64,000 nucleotides of DNA from Blastocatellia bacterium (GTDB taxonomy: Bacteria; Acidobacteriota; Blastocatellia; Pyrinomonadales; Pyrinomonadaceae), in assembly GCA_016789265.1 (NCBI GenBank), contig JAEUQK010000027.1, positions 1-64,000 on the forward strand, written 5' to 3'. The position numbers and the translations under genes were made by a program. Below the pieces are notes generated by a model. That model was not told the DNA's origin and searched no databases. It saw only the letters and a list, made by a program, of their open reading frames with translations. Of this stretch, positions 9,372 to 18,663 are shown in pieces; within the stretch, counting starts at the first letter, position 1; every line of letters begins with the position of its first letter.

Positions 9372-9654
9372 GTGTCGTTTCGACTTGGGGCAATCGAACG
9401 ACCAAAAAAACAATGTCGCCAAGAACGGACGATCTCAGGGTTCGCCGTTAAGCTATTTTCTTGAGGTGAAACAGAGAAATGCCTGACGGAATTTCGCTGT
9501 TACACACCTTATTGAGGAAAAATCGTGAAATCTTTCAAAAAAATCGCGCTATTGCGAGAATCGCTGAATTATTCGGGTCAATCGCACTTTTGCCTAAGTT
9601 GAATTCCGGATTAGATTATGTGAATCTTCTCCTGCAAACGCGTCTCGCCCACGA
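9372..9654. other. Leader region of the sigma factor gene
   Basis: These 283 bases without a clear gene lie before the sigma factor. There is a tiny frame at 9525-9602 (GTG start, 25 residues, TTGAGGAAAAATC upstream) with a plausible ribosome binding site, but nothing else supports it. Low-complexity GCGATTxxGAGAATCGC-like segments around 9545-9590 could fold. No promoter was recognised with confidence. Confidence 0.35.
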
Positions 9655-10236
9655 ATGAAAGACCACTATGTTCTAAAGAAGGAAGACTTCGACGCCCTGC
9701 TTGCGCTTTTTTCCGAGGATCGGGAAGAGGCAGGGCGCATCTATGAGCGCGTCCGAAATGGATTGGAGAGGTTCTTCACCGGGAAAGGTTGCCGAGACGC
9801 CGCCCAACTTGCCGATGAAACGCTTAATCGAGTGGCATCCAAAGCCGGCACCTTTGATCTTTCCGCCAATACAAGGCCCGTCACATACGTCTATGGCTTC
9901 GCCGCCAAGATCTACCTCGAACAGGCACGAGTTCGGCCAACGGTTCCGATAGATCAATTGCTTAATCTGCGGTTGCTGGATTCGGGAGCATTCGAGTTTG
10001 AAGATCCTCACGAAATGGCCCTTTCAAGGCTTGATGAATGCCTTAGCGAACTCTCCGATCCCGACCGGCAACTGATAGTCAGTTACTACAGCCGGGAAAA
10101 GCAAGAGAGGATCGATCTGCGAAAAAGACTTGCAAAAGACCTTGGATTAAGACCGGAAATACTACATATGAAGGTGTTTCGAATTCGGCAGAGTCTTCGA
10201 ATTTGCTTCAAAAGAAGACTCGATCGCGAAAAATAA
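9655..10236 (+). CDS. ECF-like RNA polymerase sigma factor
   Basis: A 193-residue protein with the size and layout of extracytoplasmic-function sigma factors. Region 2 is about residues 20-95 (DAAQLADETLNRVASKAG, then YVYGFAAKIYLEQ). Region 4 is about 115-185 (LSDPDRQLIVSYYS, then a helix-turn-helix before ILHMKVFRIRQSLR). It would direct RNA polymerase to a small set of promoters. No ribosome binding site is visible at this ATG. The next gene, 51 bases on, encodes a membrane protein with a cytoplasmic N-terminal part, the usual arrangement of a sigma/anti-sigma pair. The sequence is divergent, so the sigma call rests mainly on region 4 and on context. Confidence 0.7.
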   Translation: MKDHYVLKKEDFDALLALFSEDREEAGRIYERVRNGLERFFTGKGCRDAAQLADETLNRVASKAGTFDLSANTRPVTYVYGFAAKIYLEQARVRPTVPIDQLLNLRLLDSGAFEFEDPHEMALSRLDECLSELSDPDRQLIVSYYSREKQERIDLRKRLAKDLGLRPEILHMKVFRIRQSLRICFKRRLDREK

Positions 10237-10287
10237 CGGTTAGATTTTGAGCTTTTTCTGCAATAACGAGTAAGAAGGCGGAATTAT

Positions 10288-11085
10288 ATGGCCCTCGATA
10301 AGAAGATCATGAAGAATTGGTTAATAGGCGCCACCAGCGACGCCGAGAACGAGCATGTGGGGGTTCGAATGATCGAGGATGATGCGTTCGCCGCCGATAT
10401 GTCGCTAGCCGAAAGCGAACTCATCGAGGAATACCTTGAAGGAGGTCTGACCGAAGCTGAGCGGGAGTTATTCGAGCTCAATTATCTGGTAAACGACGAA
10501 CGACGCGAATTGGTTAATGAGGTCGCCTTGCTAAAGAAATATTCGGGCGGTTCGAACAAGGTTTCCGAGCCGCTGCCGATTCGCACATGGCTTGACACAG
10601 TATTCGGGTGGCGGCCAAATCCTTTGGTGTTCGGCCCTGTCGTGATCCTGATACTTGTCCTCCTGGGCTGGCAGTTTCTACTCAATTCGGACTCTAATGA
10701 ACTTGAGACACGATACGCGGAGATAAACCGAGAAGACGTTTCTGATCTAAGCCGCTTTTCTCAAATGGAACTGTATCCCGGGACGTTTCGAAACGGAGGG
10801 AACGGCGGGCCGGTATTCAAGATCGGTTCGTCCGGCGAAAGTGTTGTTTTCAGGATGCCGCTGACATTCACCCCCTCCGAAGGCACCCAATATGGTGCGG
10901 TCCTGACGATCAATGGTAAGCAAGTGTTCAATGTCGAAAAGATACAAACGCTGGTCGTGGGAAGTTCTCAGGAAGCAAGGGTCGTCCTTCCGCGGAGCGT
11001 TTTTGAGAAAGGGCAATGCCAGATAATTCTGACGCCGAAGATCGGCGGGCATTCGCCTATTATCTATACATTTATGGCCGAGTGA
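10288..11085 (+). CDS. Single-span membrane protein, probable anti-sigma factor
   Basis: A 265-residue protein. The N-terminal ~90 residues are acidic and helical (LAESELIEEYLEGGLTEAER), the pattern seen in acidobacterial anti-sigma factors that lack the zinc-binding HxxxCxxC motif; none is present here. A single membrane segment (about 110-130, LVFGPVVILILVLLGWQFLL) is followed by a periplasmic beta-rich part of about 130 residues (VVFRMPLTFTPSEGTQYGAV, IILTPKIGG). The start at 10288 has AAGGCGG upstream. Inference: it holds the sigma factor encoded just before it and senses an envelope signal. Its 3' end overlaps the convergent C11 protease gene by 14 bases. Confidence 0.6.
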   Translation: MALDKKIMKNWLIGATSDAENEHVGVRMIEDDAFAADMSLAESELIEEYLEGGLTEAERELFELNYLVNDERRELVNEVALLKKYSGGSNKVSEPLPIRTWLDTVFGWRPNPLVFGPVVILILVLLGWQFLLNSDSNELETRYAEINREDVSDLSRFSQMELYPGTFRNGGNGGPVFKIGSSGESVVFRMPLTFTPSEGTQYGAVLTINGKQVFNVEKIQTLVVGSSQEARVVLPRSVFEKGQCQIILTPKIGGHSPIIYTFMAE

Positions 11086-11797
11086 GCCACTCTGCGCCGT
11101 CGGATAAAGAAATAGAGAAGTCCGCAAACCGCGAATGCAGCAGCGGTAATGGTCGCGAGCCGCCAACGAAATTTCTTAAAAGCTGCGCGTAACTCCAACC
11201 GGAATTGGGCACACTTCCTTCCGAGGCGACGATCGTTTGAGCGACGTCCGTAAGTTCGTATCCGACCTCAAGCATGCTCATATCGCAGCTATCGAAGCCG
11301 ATGATCCCGATACGTTTGTCGGCAACAAAAAGCCGCTTTGATTCTTCTAAGGCCCACCGAAATCGTCGAAGCGACAGATATCGTCCAGAACTTTGGTCCC
11401 GCATCAGGCTTGTTCCGAAAAAGCCGAAGCTGTGGCCCGAGAAGATCAGTGCATAGTTTCGCGCCTTTCGTTTTTGAGACCTGATACACCATCGAACGAA
11501 ATTGATGATCGAGTTTGAAGAAGCCGAATTTTCCGTATCTTTTACTAAACCGTGGTAGAGATCCTTGCGGGTGACGACATGCCGCTCTGGAATCTGTTCC
11601 GAATAGTCTATATACAGCGTTGGTGCATCGAGCGAACAGCCGTCGAAGTATGCCCAAACGTTTACCTTGTCCCGCTCTGCGGTGCCGAGGTCTCCGTTTG
11701 CACTTTGGATGTCATTTAGAGAAAACGCCATATCGCCGCTCAGGTTATTGTCGCCGGCGAAATAGACCATGATGGTCCAGTCCTTAATAACTGTCAT
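11072..11797 (-). CDS. C11 (clostripain-family) cysteine protease, apparently truncated
   Basis: A 241-residue protein beginning TVIKDWTIMVYFAGDNNLSG, the classic start of peptidase family C11. The catalytic histidine is in IFSGHSFGFFG and the catalytic cysteine in GFDSCDMSMLEV. The conserved EGSVPNSGWSYAQLL follows, but then the protein ends within about 33 residues of unfamiliar sequence; family members usually continue well beyond this. In another frame of the same strand (about 11065-11180) there is a strong membrane helix flanked by arginines and lysines, so a one-base change may have shifted the end. GGAG lies 8 bases before the ATG. C11 enzymes cut after Arg or Lys. Its place next to a sigma/anti-sigma pair suggests a shared signalling module. 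Confidence 0.75.
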   Translation of the reverse strand: MTVIKDWTIMVYFAGDNNLSGDMAFSLNDIQSANGDLGTAERDKVNVWAYFDGCSLDAPTLYIDYSEQIPERHVVTRKDLYHGLVKDTENSASSNSIINFVRWCIRSQKRKARNYALIFSGHSFGFFGTSLMRDQSSGRYLSLRRFRWALEESKRLFVADKRIGIIGFDSCDMSMLEVGYELTDVAQTIVASEGSVPNSGWSYAQLLRNFVGGSRPLPLLHSRFADFSISLSDGAEWLTRP

Positions 11798-11950
11798 TGT
11801 TTAGGCTCCTAAGATCGAGTTTCAATTAGTAAATTGCCGCGGTGGCGTAACAGTAGATCAATACCCTTTACATGTAAATGACAAGATGGCACGAAATCTT
11901 TCACGTAAAAGTGTACGGGCTCTCGATTTTATGGCGGCCGAAGATTCGGT

Positions 11951-11956
11951 TATACT
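11951..11956 (+). promoter_or_regulatory. Possible -10 box of carB
   Basis: TATACT lies 28 bases before the carB ATG in the 186-base divergent gap. No good -35 box is visible 17 bases upstream, so this is tentative. Confidence 0.3.
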
Positions 11957-11983
11957 GCATGTTTGCAAACCTCTCTGTAAACG

Positions 11984-14900
11984 ATGCCTAAACGCACAGA
12001 TATTCGAAAGATCCTCATTATCGGTTCAGGTCCCATAGTCATTGGTCAGGCTTGCGAGTTCGATTATTCCGGAACGCAGGCCTGTCGTGCATTGATGCAG
12101 GAAGGTTATGAGGTCGTATTGGTGAACTCGAATCCGGCGACGATAATGACCGACCCGGAGATCGCCGACAGAACCTATGTCGAACCGCTGACGCTCGAGA
12201 CAGCGGCCGCGATCATTGAAAAAGAAAGGCCCGACGCGCTGCTTCCAACTGTGGGAGGACAAACCGGTTTGAATCTGTCGGTCGAGCTATACGAAAAAGG
12301 AATTCTCGATAAGTTTGGCGTAAAGCTGATCGGAGCAAACATCGATGCGATCAAGGTTGGCGAAGACCGGGAATTGTTCAAGAAAGCGATGGACGAGGTC
12401 GGCATTCCCTCGGCCAAGGGCGGATTCGCGCATACGTGGGAAGAAGCTCAAAAGATAGTTGAGGAAACGGGATATCCTGCGATCGTCCGCCCTGCATTCA
12501 CGCTTGGCGGCACGGGCGGCGGCACGGCTTACAACCCCGAAGAGTTTGAAGAGATCGCGAAAGGCGGCCTTGCGGCCTCGCCCGTTTCGCAGATCCTCGT
12601 GGAAGAATCGATCCTCGGCTGGAAGGAATTTGAGCTTGAGGTGATGCGCGACCTTAACGACAACGTCGTGATCATATGCTCGATCGAGAACTTCGATCCG
12701 ATGGGCGTTCATACGGGCGATTCGATCACGGTCGCGCCGGCCCAAACCCTCACCGACGTCGAATATCAGAACCTTCGCGACATGTCGATCAAATGTATCC
12801 GCAAGGTCGGGGTCGAAACCGGTGGTTCCAATATACAGTTTGCGGTCAACCCTGAAAACGGCGAGGTTCGTATCATTGAGATGAATCCCCGTGTTTCGCG
12901 TTCGTCTGCACTTGCGTCGAAAGCGACGGGTTTTCCGATCGCAAAGATCGCCGCAAAACTTGCCGTCGGCTACACACTTGACGAGATACCTAACGACATC
13001 ACGAAAAAGACTCCGGCATCGTTCGAACCGACGATCGACTACGTGGTCACCAAGATACCTAAGTGGGCGTTTGAGAAATTTCCCGGAGCCGAGGACGTTC
13101 TGGGAACCCAGATGAAATCGGTCGGCGAGGTGATGGCGATCGGGCGGACGTTTAAGGAATCGCTGTTCAAAGGCCTGCGTTCGCTGGAGGCCGTAAAACC
13201 ACTCCGTCTTGTCGACGTTCCGCACGAAGAACTGCAGAGAAAGCTCGCACGCCCTAATTCCCAGCGATTCTCTTATCTTAGCTACGCACTGCAAAACGGA
13301 TATTCGATAGACGAAGTGCACCGATTGACAAAGATAGATCCGTGGTTTTTGGATCAGTTGTCGCAAGTCATGGAGTTTCAGGAAACTCTCGATGAAAAGC
13401 CGCTTGAAGAGTATTCGAGCGAGGAGCTTCGTCGGGCAAAAGAGTTTGGATTGTCCGATCGCCGCGTGTCGTTCTTGACCAGCGCAGATGAACTTGAGGT
13501 GCGGGATCATCGCAAAGCTGCCGGTATTACACCCGTTTACAAGCGGGTGGATACGTGCGGTGCGGAGTTCGAATCGTTTACGCCGTATCTTTATTCGACC
13601 TACGAAGAAGAATGTGAGGCGGCACCGACTGATCGTAGAAAGATAATGATATTAGGGTCGGGTCCGAACCGGATCGGGCAAGGGATAGAGTTCGATTATT
13701 GTTGTTGTCACGCGTCATTTGCACTTCGCGATGCGGATTTTGAGACAATAATGGTCAACTGTAATCCGGAGACCGTTTCGACCGATTACGATACCTCCGA
13801 TCGATTGTATTTCGAACCCCTCACGTTCGAAGACGTGATGAATATTGTCGATATCGAGAGGCCCGAAGGCGTGATCGTGCAATTTGGCGGTCAGACCCCG
13901 CTGAATCTTGCCGACAAACTTAATGCTGCCGGGGTGCCGATCATCGGAACCTCGCCTGATTCGATCGACCTTGCCGAAGACCGAAAGCGATTCTCGGCGT
14001 TGCTTAGAGAGCTGAACATTCCGCAACCGCCAAATGGTACGGCGACGTCACCGGACGAAGCAAAAGCGATCGCGACCGAGATCGGTTATCCGGTTGTCGT
14101 GCGTCCGAGTTTTGTGCTTGGCGGGCGAGCAATGGCGATCGTTTACGACGAAGCCAGCCTTGATGAATATATGCGAACGGCGGTCGATGCATCACCGGAA
14201 AAGCCGATCCTGATCGACAAGTTCCTGGAACGAGCCGGTGAGATCGACGTCGATGCGCTTGCAGACGAAAATACTGTCGTCATAGCCGGGATCCAGGAAC
14301 ATATCGAAGAAGCGGGTATTCATTCGGGCGATTCCTCCAGCGTGCTCCCCGCGCAGAAGATCGCGGTCGAGCATCTCGAAACTATTCAGCATTACACCCA
14401 GCTCCTCGCGAAAGGGCTGAATGTAAAGGGCCTGATGAACATCCAGTACGCGGTCCAGAATGATCGCGTTTATGTGCTCGAAGTAAATCCGCGCGCGTCG
14501 CGAACGGTCCCGTTCGTTGCAAAGGCGACCGGCGTTCCGATCGCGAAGATCGCATCGCTGGTGATGGCAGGAAAGAACAAGCTTGCTGATTTCAATTTGC
14601 CGGAGGTGCTAAAGGTTCCGCAGGTATTTGTTAAATCGCCTGTGTTTCCGTTCAAGAAATTTGCGGGCGTCGATCCGATCCTCGGTCCTGAGATGCATTC
14701 GACCGGCGAGGTGATGGGCGTCGGAGATACGTTTAGCGAGGCCTACGGAAAGGCAATGGAAGGCTCAGGGCTTAAGCTGCCGTTGAGTGGCCGGGCATTT
14801 ATATCTGTCACAGACGCTGACAAAGGCCAGGCCGTGGTTCTTGCAAGACGGTTGAACAAACTTGGCTTCGAGCTCGTTGCCACATATGGAACCGCGATCA

Positions 14901-15211
14901 GACTTCGCGAGGTCGGTCTCGAATGCGAGAGCGTTTTCAAGGTCAACGAAGGCCGTCCTAACATTGCCGACCTTATCCGCCAGGGCGAGATCTCGCTCAT
15001 CATCAATACACCGCTCGGGAAAACATCGCATTATGACGAAAAAGCGATCCGCAAAGCGGCACTACAATTCAATGTGCCCTGCGTTACGACGATCACGGGA
15101 GCCGAAGCCTTAGTTGAATCGATCTCGACAAAGAAGTCGCAGGCAGGAGTCACGGTGAGGAGTCTGCAGGAGATCCATAAGGCGCAAAGGCATATGCCTC
15201 TCGGCAAATAA
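11984..15211 (+). CDS. carB: Carbamoyl-phosphate synthase large subunit
   Basis: CarB makes carbamoyl phosphate from bicarbonate, ammonia (channelled from CarA glutaminase) and two ATP, feeding arginine and pyrimidine synthesis. At 1075 residues it has the standard length. Both homologous halves are intact: the first starts [22 protein letters not shown], the second [22 protein letters not shown] at about residue 550, each with its ATP-grasp domain. The last ~140 residues form the MGS-like allosteric domain. carA is not adjacent in this window, so the two subunits are not in one operon here. The ribosome binding site is weak. Confidence 0.97.
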   Translation: MPKRTDIRKILIIGSGPIVIGQACEFDYSGTQACRALMQEGYEVVLVNSNPATIMTDPEIADRTYVEPLTLETAAAIIEKERPDALLPTVGGQTGLNLSVELYEKGILDKFGVKLIGANIDAIKVGEDRELFKKAMDEVGIPSAKGGFAHTWEEAQKIVEETGYPAIVRPAFTLGGTGGGTAYNPEEFEEIAKGGLAASPVSQILVEESILGWKEFELEVMRDLNDNVVIICSIENFDPMGVHTGDSITVAPAQTLTDVEYQNLRDMSIKCIRKVGVETGGSNIQFAVNPENGEVRIIEMNPRVSRSSALASKATGFPIAKIAAKLAVGYTLDEIPNDITKKTPASFEPTIDYVVTKIPKWAFEKFPGAEDVLGTQMKSVGEVMAIGRTFKESLFKGLRSLEAVKPLRLVDVPHEELQRKLARPNSQRFSYLSYALQNGYSIDEVHRLTKIDPWFLDQLSQVMEFQETLDEKPLEEYSSEELRRAKEFGLSDRRVSFLTSADELEVRDHRKAAGITPVYKRVDTCGAEFESFTPYLYSTYEEECEAAPTDRRKIMILGSGPNRIGQGIEFDYCCCHASFALRDADFETIMVNCNPETVSTDYDTSDRLYFEPLTFEDVMNIVDIERPEGVIVQFGGQTPLNLADKLNAAGVPIIGTSPDSIDLAEDRKRFSALLRELNIPQPPNGTATSPDEAKAIATEIGYPVVVRPSFVLGGRAMAIVYDEASLDEYMRTAVDASPEKPILIDKFLERAGEIDVDALADENTVVIAGIQEHIEEAGIHSGDSSSVLPAQKIAVEHLETIQHYTQLLAKGLNVKGLMNIQYAVQNDRVYVLEVNPRASRTVPFVAKATGVPIAKIASLVMAGKNKLADFNLPEVLKVPQVFVKSPVFPFKKFAGVDPILGPEMHSTGEVMGVGDTFSEAYGKAMEGSGLKLPLSGRAFISVTDADKGQAVVLARRLNKLGFELVATYGTAIRLREVGLECESVFKVNEGRPNIADLIRQGEISLIINTPLGKTSHYDEKAIRKAALQFNVPCVTTITGAEALVESISTKKSQAGVTVRSLQEIHKAQRHMPLGK

Positions 15212-15417
15212 CAACTTTCGGATAAGATCAAATTAGTTTAGTTCATACGGACCTTGCACGCGTGTTCTGTCGCTATGTCGGGAGATTGTTTGAGCGAAAA
15301 TTGGACCTATCTTCTATGGTCGAACAGATGCCCTTACCTTTGGGGTATGGTATCTTGAGAGCGAATTCTAGCATTACAAAGTTTAATTAGTACGGTATCA
15401 CGGAGGTTCCATCTGAG

Positions 15418-17238
15418 ATGAACAAGAAGCTCTGGGTGGGCGGATATCTCTTAAGTCTAGCGATCGTTCTTTCGGTATTATTTGTCGAGGCAGTACTTGG
15501 TGTATTGCTCTACGATGAGATCCTTCATCCAGGGGATGTTGCGGTGGGGATGATCGCAGTCGGGTCACTCGCCTACCTGCAGTTTGTATTCGTCCATACA
15601 ATTGTTACCCTTGCGACGAACTATAAATTATGGGACGTCCTTCAGGACGGAGTGACTTCTGTAACCCCCGGAAAGGCGATCGGTTTCCTATTTGTTCCGG
15701 TATATAATTTGTATTGGATATTTCGCACCTGGTCCGGATACCCTAAGGATCATAACGACTACCTGGACAGACACAGTCTTTTGGCCCCCAGGCTGCCGGG
15801 AACGGTTTTCACAGCATACCCGGTCTTTGTTCTTTTGACCGCGTTCTTTGTCATCCCGATCTTAGCGCTGCCGTTCGTTACTTTGTTTTTGATCGCGCGT
15901 TCCTGCGATGCGGTAAATAACCTCTTGACCGCGAAAAATGCCGCCGCGGCCGGAACGCCTGTTTCGCCGGCCAGTTTCATCGGTACGCCCGAAAACCCGC
16001 GTTCCCGAACACCCATTTACCTTTTTTCCGGCGTCGCGGCTATAGCTGCTTTCGTCGTTCTGGCGTTCGGCGTGTTTGCATGGTTCAACCTTAATCCCAA
16101 ACCCGCGGCCGATATTGTGCCGCCAAAGGTCGGAGATTTTACGCTGCAGCCAAGCGGAGGTTCGAGAGGCAGTTTTTTAGGGCGGCGTTCAACATATTAT
16201 GACCGCATGTACGTCTCCGAATCCGGCGGAAAGAAGAAGGCCCTTGAATACAACATCGACATATATCCTTCAGACGAGAGTACAAAGCGGTGGATAACCA
16301 CAATGTGTTCGCCATCTCCGTCCCAGCCTATCAAGGACGCTGCCGGCAATCCGGTCGGGGCGATGTGTTCGACGTACTCGGCACTGTACATGCAGGTCGG
16401 AAACAGAACGATCCGGATACTCCCGGCCGGCAAGTATGACCAGGAGAAACTAAAGGTCACAGAGGCGAGCATGGACGAGATGGTGGCGTTTGCCAAGGCT
16501 TTGCCGTTCAGTGCTGGACTTACGTTCCCGGGCATCTCGACCCAGTCGGCGCCGACCGTCAGTCCGACCACGTCATCGGCGACGACGAACAGCGAGCCGG
16601 CGTTGTCAAAAGATGCGAAACCCGATTTCGTAATGACAGCGGACGAATATTACAAAGCTTCGCAAACTAAAGATAAGTCAGCTTTACCGCAATACAATGG
16701 GAAGCTGATACAGTTAACGGCACGATTCTATTCAACAACGTCAAGTTCGGTGATGCTCCAGGCCGGAAAAGACACATTTTGGGGAAATTTCGAGCCGTCT
16801 GAGGCGACGTCGTTCCAACAGGCGCAGCGAGATGATCGGCTTACTGTCAAGTGTATGGCCGAAGCGTCGTCGACAATTACTCTGAAGAAATGTGTTTTGG
16901 TCGAGAACAAAAAAGTGATCTCTCCGGGGGATACGCCCGACCTCACACTTACGGCAGATGAGTTTTGGAAAACCGTCGCTTCGTACGAGCTGTCTTCAAC
17001 CGTGCGGTCGAAGAAATGGGATGAGCTCCGAGGAAAGATCATAAAGATCACAGGCAAGGTGAAAAGTGTCGGCGGTGACAAGGCGAATTTGGCTGCGGGT
17101 GAAAACAGCTCATTTGGATGCAAACCAGATCCGGAGAACGCCGGAATGTTCGAAGGGCTTACGGAAGGGCAAAACGTAACGTTCCTTTCGGTTCACGGGG
17201 TCGCGTCGCTTGAACATTGCATCGTTATCAATAAATAG
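15418..17238 (+). CDS. Multi-pass membrane protein with two OB-fold-like domains
   Basis: A 606-residue protein of unknown function. Residues about 1-175 have five hydrophobic segments and resemble DUF4328-type membrane domains (GFLFVPVYNLYWIFRTW). Another membrane helix lies at about 200-225. Two copies of an OB-like domain follow: about 400-500 (LTADEYYKA, NGKLIQLTARF, RLTVKCMAEAS, LKKCVLVENK) and about 510-605 (LTADEFWKT, RGKIIKITGKV, NVTFLSVHG, LEHCIVINK). The repeat pattern matches the tRNA_anti-like OB family, which is usually exported and not tRNA-binding. GGAGG lies 11 bases before the ATG. The neighbours carB and cyanophycinase give no functional hint. Confidence 0.65.
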   Translation: MNKKLWVGGYLLSLAIVLSVLFVEAVLGVLLYDEILHPGDVAVGMIAVGSLAYLQFVFVHTIVTLATNYKLWDVLQDGVTSVTPGKAIGFLFVPVYNLYWIFRTWSGYPKDHNDYLDRHSLLAPRLPGTVFTAYPVFVLLTAFFVIPILALPFVTLFLIARSCDAVNNLLTAKNAAAAGTPVSPASFIGTPENPRSRTPIYLFSGVAAIAAFVVLAFGVFAWFNLNPKPAADIVPPKVGDFTLQPSGGSRGSFLGRRSTYYDRMYVSESGGKKKALEYNIDIYPSDESTKRWITTMCSPSPSQPIKDAAGNPVGAMCSTYSALYMQVGNRTIRILPAGKYDQEKLKVTEASMDEMVAFAKALPFSAGLTFPGISTQSAPTVSPTTSSATTNSEPALSKDAKPDFVMTADEYYKASQTKDKSALPQYNGKLIQLTARFYSTTSSSVMLQAGKDTFWGNFEPSEATSFQQAQRDDRLTVKCMAEASSTITLKKCVLVENKKVISPGDTPDLTLTADEFWKTVASYELSSTVRSKKWDELRGKIIKITGKVKSVGGDKANLAAGENSSFGCKPDPENAGMFEGLTEGQNVTFLSVHGVASLEHCIVINK

Positions 17239-17369
17239 AACGGCTGCGCGGGACCAATAAATATTTGACGATCGTGCTGATTGGTTCTTCCGGCTTCGAT
17301 TTGTCAAGATATCTGAATTGTGAGTCGAAATATGCTCAAATTCAGCTTGAAAGAGAACTACGTGACCTT

Positions 17370-18224
17370 ATGAATGAATCGCATGACCGTGAGGTCATCG
17401 GCGGGCATCTGCTGGTGATCGGCGGCGCAGAGGACAAGTATAACGAACGGCGTATATTGAAGAAATTCCTGGAACTTGCCGGTGGAGACCGGGCCGAAGT
17501 CCTTATTGTGCCGGTCGCATCGGATTATCCTGAGTTCGCGGCGGATGTATATACACAGGCCTTCAGGAATCTTGGGATCGCAAGCCCGAGAGTGCTGCGT
17601 GCAACGACCCGCCAGGACGTGTTCCAAGCGGATGCGAATGATCTGCTGGAAGGCGTTACGGGGATCTTTATTACGGGCGGCGATCAGATGCGGCTGGTCT
17701 CGCTGCTTGGCGGCACCGACTTTGCCGCGAAAATGCGGCAAATGGTCCGGGAGACGAATATCGTTCTTGCGGGAACCAGCGCCGGCGCGGCGGGAATGAG
17801 CACGTCGATGATCGTTCGGGGAGAGGCTGCATCGCACCCAAAGAAAGATGCCGTACGCCTTTCGCCCGGGTTGGGATTTCTAAAGAACATCATCATCGAT
17901 CAGCATTTCACCGAACGCGGGCGCATCAGCCGTCTGATCACCGCGGTTTCCTATAATCCATACAATCTTGGAATAGGGATCGACGAGAACACGGCGATAA
18001 TCCTGGATCCGAACGGCGTGATGGAGGTTTTTGGACAAGGTTCGGTGACGGTGGTTGACGGTTCGCAGATCACTTATAACGAAATAGCCGAAGTCGATGA
18101 ACACGACGCATTCGGCGTCTGCGGCGTGCAGATGCACATTCTTCGTGACGGATTGGTTTATCAGTACATTGACCGGCATCCGCTGCAGCCGAAGAAGGAA
18201 TTTCTTCTGCCGGATCTTGGGTAA
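17370..18224 (+). CDS. cphB: Cyanophycinase
   Basis: Cyanophycinase (serine peptidase family S51) breaks cyanophycin, a poly-aspartate backbone with arginine side chains, into beta-Asp-Arg dipeptides. The 284-residue product from the ATG at 17370 matches the usual length. It begins REVIGGHLLVIGGAEDK and has the nucleophile elbow GTSAGAAGMS with the catalytic serine. It also carries FITGGDQMRLV and the DQHFTERGRISRL segment typical of the family. An upstream TTG (17265) would add 35 unrelated residues and is not preferred. It is followed by cyanophycin synthetase and a convergent isoaspartyl dipeptidase: synthesis, breakdown and final dipeptide cleavage in one place. Confidence 0.93.
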   Translation: MNESHDREVIGGHLLVIGGAEDKYNERRILKKFLELAGGDRAEVLIVPVASDYPEFAADVYTQAFRNLGIASPRVLRATTRQDVFQADANDLLEGVTGIFITGGDQMRLVSLLGGTDFAAKMRQMVRETNIVLAGTSAGAAGMSTSMIVRGEAASHPKKDAVRLSPGLGFLKNIIIDQHFTERGRISRLITAVSYNPYNLGIGIDENTAIILDPNGVMEVFGQGSVTVVDGSQITYNEIAEVDEHDAFGVCGVQMHILRDGLVYQYIDRHPLQPKKEFLLPDLG

Positions 18225-18656
18225 TTTGCGATCTGCAAATTGCGATTTGCGATCTTTTCAACGCTATCTCGTATGACCGAAAAAGAGATGCTTCGCCGAA
18301 CGAAGGATTTTGCACTTAGAGTGATAAAGCTTGTAAATGCCCTGCCCAATACGACCGCTGGCCGTGCAATTGGCGGACAGCTTATCAGGTCGGGAACCTC
18401 GGTAGCCGCAAACTACAGGGCTGCATGTCGCGGACGTTCGAAGGCCGAATTTATTGCTAAACTCGGAATCGTCGAGGAAGAGGCGGACGAAAGCGCGTTT
18501 TGGCTAGAAGCCATCATTGAAAGCAAACTGATAAAGGAAAAATTGGTATCCGACCTTCTGCGTGGAGCTAATGAGTTAACAGCGATGATGGTTTTATCAA
18601 AGATTACAGCCAGGCGACGATAGAAGATCGCAAATCGCAAATGGCAAATCGAAAAT
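18225..18656 (+). mobile_element. Putative small insertion: four-helix-bundle gene between inverted repeats
   Basis: The left end holds TTGCGATTTGCGATCTT (18240-18256) and the right end its exact reverse complement (18624-18640). Weaker similarity extends outwards to about 18225 and 18656. Between them is only the four-helix-bundle gene. The unit splits cphB from cphA and ends 7 bases before the cphA start. Genes of this family are known from intervening sequences inside bacterial 23S rRNA; a free-standing cassette with terminal repeats is an inference here. Confidence 0.55.
18273..18623 (+). CDS. Four-helix-bundle protein (S23/IVS family)
   Basis: A 116-residue protein with the family pattern: LRRTKDFALRVIKLVNALP, then AIGGQLIRSGTSVAANYRAACRGRS, then AKLGIVEEEADESAFWLEAI. 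These form a four-helix bundle like the proteins encoded in 23S rRNA intervening sequences and like the diversity-generating-retroelement accessory protein Avd. They are basic and thought to bind nucleic acid, but no function is established. The ATG at 18273 is used because the family begins close to it; no ribosome binding site is seen. Inverted repeats flank the gene tightly. Confidence 0.85.
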   Translation: MTEKEMLRRTKDFALRVIKLVNALPNTTAGRAIGGQLIRSGTSVAANYRAACRGRSKAEFIAKLGIVEEEADESAFWLEAIIESKLIKEKLVSDLLRGANELTAMMVLSKITARRR

Positions 18657-18663
18657 TCACGTC

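Noticed and set aside
9525..9602. 25-codon frame with a good ribosome binding site upstream of the sigma factor
   Set aside because: A GTG start with TTGAGG upstream is suggestive of a leader peptide, but the length is too short to judge and no conservation can be seen from one sequence.
12287..13510. Long minus-strand open frame (about 407 codons) opposite carB
   Set aside because: It lies entirely antisense to the well-supported carB gene, has no recognisable domain and an odd Arg/His-rich composition typical of a shadow frame in GC-biased codons.
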